A stretch of 8,287 nt of DNA from Verrucomicrobiota bacterium (GTDB taxonomy: Bacteria; Verrucomicrobiota; Verrucomicrobiia; Chthoniobacterales; UBA10450): the NCBI GenBank assembly GCA_003218735.1, contig QHOJ01000017.1, forward strand, positions 1 through 8,287. The letters run 5' to 3'. The notes under the pieces are model-generated. The model saw only the letters and a list, made by a program, of their open reading frames with translations, did not search any database and was not told the origin of the DNA. Below, piece after piece: positions 5,478 through 8,287 of this stretch. Position numbers and translations under genes: made by a program. Numbering within the stretch: position 1 is the stretch's first letter; every line of letters begins with the position of its first letter.

Positions 5478-5539
5478 GGTGGATCGACCGCTGCGCGGAC
5501 GCTGCTAATGAATGCGGCTTGCCGCCTTACTTATTTAAC

Positions 5540-5561
5540 ATCGAGCAAGAGACTGCTCGAT
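5540..5561 (-). terminator. Perfect hairpin just after tal, possible terminator
   Basis: ATCGAGCA and TGCTCGAT form an 8-base perfect inverted repeat around a 6-base loop, beginning four bases past the tal stop codon. On the minus strand the 3' side reads GTTAAATAAGTAAGG, which lacks a real U run. It may therefore stabilise the mRNA end or terminate weakly rather than being a standard intrinsic terminator. Confidence 0.45.
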
Positions 5562-5565
5562 TCAC

Positions 5566-6561
5566 CTACAGTTTGCTCGCGACAAATTTTTCCAGCTTGA
5601 CCATGTCGGCGGCGAATTTGCGGATGCCTTCGCCCGTTTTTTCGTACGCCATCGCGTTGTCGTTCAGCATCCAGCGGAACTTCTTCTCGTCCAGCTCCAG
5701 CTTCTCGATCTTCGCCGACTTCGCTTTCTCCGGATCAAGTTTGCGCTCGAGCGGCTCGGCCGATTCGGAGAGTTCCTTCATCAATTCGGGACTGATCGTT
5801 AGGCAATCGCAGCCGGCCAGCTCGCGAATCTGTCCGATGTTACGGAAACTCGCGCCCATCACCTCAGTCGGGATGCCGAATTTCTTGTAGTAGGTGAAGA
5901 TTTCGGCGACCGATTGCACTCCCGGATCCTCAGGCCCGGAATAATCGCGTTTATTTTCTTTCTTGTACCAATCGTAGATCCGTCCGACAAACGGGGAGAT
6001 CAATTGCACTTTGGCTTCCGCGCAGCACACTGCTTGCGGGAGGGAAAACATCAACGTCAAATTGCACTTGATCCCCTCTTTCTGAAGTTGTTCGGCTGCG
6101 TTAACGCCTTCCCAGGTGGATGCAATCTTGATCAACACCCGTTCCCGCCCGATCCCTCGCTCGGCATAAAGCTTTATTAGCTGTCTGGCTTTTTGAATCG
6201 AACCCTCGAAATCAAACGAGTAGCGCGCATCCGTTTCGGTTGAAACGCGGCCCGGCACGATCTTCAACATTTCACAGCCGAATTTAACGAGGAGATGTTC
6301 GATGATGTCTTCGATCTGCGCGGCGCCGCTGAGTCCTGATTTTTTTCGATCGGCAATTACCTCGTCCAATAGATGGACATATAGCGGCTTTTGCGTCGCG
6401 GCATAGATGAGGCTTGGATTGGTGGTCGCGTCTTGCGGTTTGAAGTCCTTAATTGATTCGAAATCACCCGTGTCAGCGACGACTTTGGTCAATTTCTTCA
6501 GCTGCTCGAGCTGGTTCAACTTGGTTCCGGCTTTTTTCTCTTCGGCAATGGCGGTGCTCAT
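5566..6561 (-). CDS. tal: Transaldolase (pentose phosphate pathway)
   Basis: A 331-residue class I transaldolase of the TalA/TalB type, moving a dihydroxyacetone unit between sedoheptulose 7-phosphate and glyceraldehyde 3-phosphate through a Schiff base. Visible motifs: the N-terminal [20 protein letters not shown] (about 15-34), DATTNPSLI (44-52), the catalytic lysine in [12 protein letters not shown] (Lys145), NLTLMFS (167-173) and SPFVGRI (189-195), which contains the phosphate-binding arginine. Length is close to that of E. coli TalB (317). The start at 6561-6559 is chosen over an upstream in-frame ATG (6624) because an AGAAGAG Shine-Dalgarno lies eight bases before it and the protein then begins at the usual place. 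It follows the class III aminotransferase gene after a 107-base leader that holds several inverted repeats. The enzyme is cytoplasmic and no defect is visible. Confidence 0.96.
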   Translation of the reverse strand: MSTAIAEEKKAGTKLNQLEQLKKLTKVVADTGDFESIKDFKPQDATTNPSLIYAATQKPLYVHLLDEVIADRKKSGLSGAAQIEDIIEHLLVKFGCEMLKIVPGRVSTETDARYSFDFEGSIQKARQLIKLYAERGIGRERVLIKIASTWEGVNAAEQLQKEGIKCNLTLMFSLPQAVCCAEAKVQLISPFVGRIYDWYKKENKRDYSGPEDPGVQSVAEIFTYYKKFGIPTEVMGASFRNIGQIRELAGCDCLTISPELMKELSESAEPLERKLDPEKAKSAKIEKLELDEKKFRWMLNDNAMAYEKTGEGIRKFAADMVKLEKFVASKL

Positions 6562-6569
6562 GATTTTTG

Positions 6570-6576
6570 CTCTTCT
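6570..6576 (-). promoter_or_regulatory. Shine-Dalgarno of tal
   Basis: AGAAGAG on the minus strand, eight bases before the ATG at 6561. It decides the start against the longer in-frame ATG at 6624, which would add 21 non-conserved residues. Confidence 0.75.
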
Positions 6577-6584
6577 GAAAGTTT

Positions 6585-6654
6585 GAGCGCTTGGCGCTCG
6601 ACCATCTTCAGCGTAAGCCCGCAAAGCAGGATCGACAATCGAAAATGGTCGATC
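6585..6654 (-). promoter_or_regulatory. Overlapping inverted repeats in the tal leader
   Basis: Three dyads occur in the 107-base gap before tal. GATCGAC (6630-6636) pairs with GTCGATC (6648-6654), seven perfect bases. TCGACCAT (6598-6605) pairs with ATGGTCGA (6645-6652), eight perfect bases. GAGCGC (6585-6590) pairs with GCGCTC (6594-6599), six perfect bases with a 3-base loop. The first two share 6648-6652, so they exclude one another, as in an attenuator. No U run or known riboswitch motif is visible, and the role is unproven. Confidence 0.35.
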
Positions 6655-6668
6655 GGATGGACGAGGAT

Positions 6669-8087
6669 TTAAGCCGAAACAGTTGAACGCGATTCGACTG
6701 CACGCTTCGAGCCGAGCGCGGCACGCACAAAATTATTGCCGAGCTCCCACATTGGTCCCGGAAACTTGCGGCACTCGGCTAGCACGTCATCAAGTGCATT
6801 CGCGAACATGTCGATCTCGCGCTCACCAATGATGAGCGGAGGCAAGATTTTCATCACGTCCATGGCGTGACCTGCTACCTGGGTGAGAATGCGATGCTTG
6901 CTCAGCATTTGTGTCACGATCATCTGCGTAAAGAGCACCTTATCGATCTTGTGCAAAAGCTTCCATGCCATCTTGAGTTTCAATTCCTGTGGCTCATGAA
7001 ATTCGATCCCGATCATGAGTCCTTTGCCGCGCACTTCCTTGATGAACGAATGTTTTGCCCGTAAGTTGTCGATCTTTTCCATCAGCAACCCGCCCATCCT
7101 TGCGCAATTATCGATCAAATTTTCTGAATCGATCACCTCCAGCGCGGCCAGTCCACATGCCATTGCCAGATTATTGCGTCCGAAGGTCGTGGAATGAACG
7201 ACGCAGCGGTCCATGCGACTAAAAATTTTCTGATAAATCTCGCGCCGCGTGATGATCGCGCCACAGGGAACATAACCGCCGCTTAATGTTTTCGCCAAGG
7301 TGATAATGTCCGGCTCCAAATTCCAATGTTGGAAGCCGAACATTTTTCCGGTGCGACCGAGTCCGGTCTGCACTTCGTCGGAAATGAGCAGCGTGCCGTA
7401 TTTCCGGCAGAGTTCCTGCGCGCGCACAAAGAAATCTGTCTTCGCTGTTTGGCACCCTTTGCCTTGAACAGTCTCGATGACAAAAGCTGCGACATCGCGG
7501 GAATGCAATTGTCGATCCAGTTCCTCGATATCATCGAGCAGCACACGCGCATCGAACCCTTCCATCAGTGGACCGAACCCTTCGGTAAAACTTTGGCAGC
7601 CCATCAATGAAAGCGAACCGAGACTGAGCCCATGAAATGCACTTCCCAGCGAGACAACTCGTTTGCGACCTGTCGCGGCTCGCGCAAATTTCAGCGCGCC
7701 TTCCATCGCCTCAGTGCCGGAGTTGCAAAAGAAAACCGCATCCAAATGCGGTGGCGTTCGTTTCGTCAACGCCTCAGCCAGCAACCCGCTTAAAAGCGAG
7801 CAATCCATTTGCACCATATTGGGCAGATCGAGGTCGAGCACGTCACGAATCGCCTGTTTCACGACGGGATGATTCCGGCCGATGTTGAAAACGCTGTAGC
7901 CGCTGAGAAAATCGAGATAGGCGGCGTTATCCATGTCGTAGAGATACGCGCCCTCCGCCCGTGCATAGACCTTGTCGAACCCAATCACGCGTTGCGCCGC
8001 CACCAGCGTGGGGTTCACGTGCCGTTGGTGCAGCTGATAGTTTTCGCCCAAACGCGCCGCGATGATTTCCTTCAAGTCAAACGCCAT
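6669..8087 (-). CDS. Class III PLP-dependent aminotransferase, substrate not determined
   Basis: A 472-residue fold-type I aminotransferase of class III (ornithine/acetylornithine/putrescine aminotransferase superfamily). Motifs in order: [19 protein letters not shown] (about 48-66), the PLP-phosphate loop [18 protein letters not shown] (119-136), the FHG stacking segment (151-153), the Asp237 pair in [15 protein letters not shown] (233-247), the Schiff-base lysine in [14 protein letters not shown] (Lys266), [11 protein letters not shown] (298-308) and [13 protein letters not shown] (351-363). All active-site elements look intact. It is longer than typical acetylornithine aminotransferases (about 400), with an extra N-terminal helix (1-35) and a C-terminal extension (about 440-472). 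Substrate cannot be read from sequence: ornithine, putrescine, 4-aminobutyrate or a hopanoid-side-chain precursor are all possible. No arg, gab or hopanoid gene is adjacent. The ATG at 8087-8085 is the first in frame after the upstream gene's stop; no strong Shine-Dalgarno. Confidence 0.9.
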   Translation of the reverse strand: MAFDLKEIIAARLGENYQLHQRHVNPTLVAAQRVIGFDKVYARAEGAYLYDMDNAAYLDFLSGYSVFNIGRNHPVVKQAIRDVLDLDLPNMVQMDCSLLSGLLAEALTKRTPPHLDAVFFCNSGTEAMEGALKFARAATGRKRVVSLGSAFHGLSLGSLSLMGCQSFTEGFGPLMEGFDARVLLDDIEELDRQLHSRDVAAFVIETVQGKGCQTAKTDFFVRAQELCRKYGTLLISDEVQTGLGRTGKMFGFQHWNLEPDIITLAKTLSGGYVPCGAIITRREIYQKIFSRMDRCVVHSTTFGRNNLAMACGLAALEVIDSENLIDNCARMGGLLMEKIDNLRAKHSFIKEVRGKGLMIGIEFHEPQELKLKMAWKLLHKIDKVLFTQMIVTQMLSKHRILTQVAGHAMDVMKILPPLIIGEREIDMFANALDDVLAECRKFPGPMWELGNNFVRAALGSKRAVESRSTVSA

Positions 8088-8136
8088 GGCGCAACGCTCT
8101 ACGATTTACGTCCGAAACGCAACCGTAACGCCCCGA

Positions 8137-8286
8137 TTATGGCTCCCAATCTTGATAGGCTTCGTGCGCGCCCACCTCCAGGTTAGTTTTTCCTGGCGAA
8201 TGTCGCTCCAATTGCGTAGCGAGCCATTGGAACCATTCAAAGGTTTTATGTGAACCGCTCCGACGGCGTTCTTCTTCGACGTAGAC
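8137..8286 (-). CDS. C-terminal end of an unrecognised protein (runs off the right edge)
   Basis: The minus strand is open from the right edge to a TAA at 8139-8137, giving 49 residues. These read as a plausible C-terminus: an acidic/basic start (VYVEEERRRSG), an aromatic helix-like stretch (TFEWFQWLATQLERH) and an end at AYQDWEP. It stops 49 bases before the start of the aminotransferase at 8087, and its orientation fits an upstream operon member. I do not recognise the family. A second minus-strand frame is also open here, to a stop further left, but its Lys/Asn/Arg-rich translation looks less like a protein. The choice of frame is therefore probable rather than certain. Confidence 0.55.
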   Translation of the reverse strand, partial: VYVEEERRRSGSHKTFEWFQWLATQLERHSPGKTNLEVGAHEAYQDWEP

Positions 8287-8287
8287 C

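Noticed and set aside
8101..8253. Plus-strand start of a divergent gene at the right edge
   Set aside because: The plus-strand frames here overlap the aminotransferase start and have no ribosome binding site; the minus-strand C-terminal frame explains the region better.
1..8287. tRNA, rRNA, insertion sequence, integrase or phage genes
   Set aside because: I looked on both strands and saw no cloverleaf, transposase motif, terminal inverted repeats or integrase signature.

Overview
All ten recognisable genes in this window lie on the minus strand, so transcription runs from high to low coordinates. In that direction the order is: the C-terminal end of an unrecognised protein (8137-8286), a class III PLP aminotransferase (6669-8087), transaldolase tal (5566-6561), the tRNA 2'-O-methyltransferase trmL (5031-5477), two tandem paralogous peptidoglycan-binding-domain proteins (B 3992-4918, A 2895-3839), a broken ABC-transporter ATPase (2109-2763), the branched-chain aminotransferase ilvE (992-1981), mcsA (411-902), and the N-terminal 136 residues of mcsB, which runs off the left edge (1-408).

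The content is a bacterial chromosome: housekeeping and metabolic genes with short gaps (2-152 bases). There are no phage, integrase, transposase, CRISPR or RNA genes that I can see. The mcsA-mcsB pair, the moderate GC and the Trp/Tyr-rich secreted protein family would fit a soil member of the Verrucomicrobiota or a nearby PVC-type lineage. That placement is inference, because no marker gene settles it.

Functionally the window is mixed. ilvE and the class III enzyme are amino-group transferases, tal belongs to the pentose phosphate pathway, trmL modifies the tRNA wobble base, and mcsA/mcsB form the protein-arginine kinase quality-control module. No single pathway joins them.

The least ordinary part is 2100-4960. 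Genes A and B are a tandem duplication that includes the 3' flank and its terminator-like hairpin. They share a Trp/Tyr-rich domain plus a C-terminal peptidoglycan-binding domain, about 74% identical over 142 aligned residues by hand count. Their N-terminal halves differ completely: A has a signal peptide and a degenerate Ser-Gln repeat linker, while B has no signal peptide and a Gly-Lys-Pro-Thr type low-complexity linker. Just downstream, a LolD/MacB-type ATPase gene has lost about 29 bases right after its LSGG signature and is out of frame. No permease partner is visible.

I found no clear new multi-gene system. The best leads are the paralog pair with its unnamed W/Y-rich domain, the ATPase lesion, and mutually exclusive inverted repeats in the tal leader.
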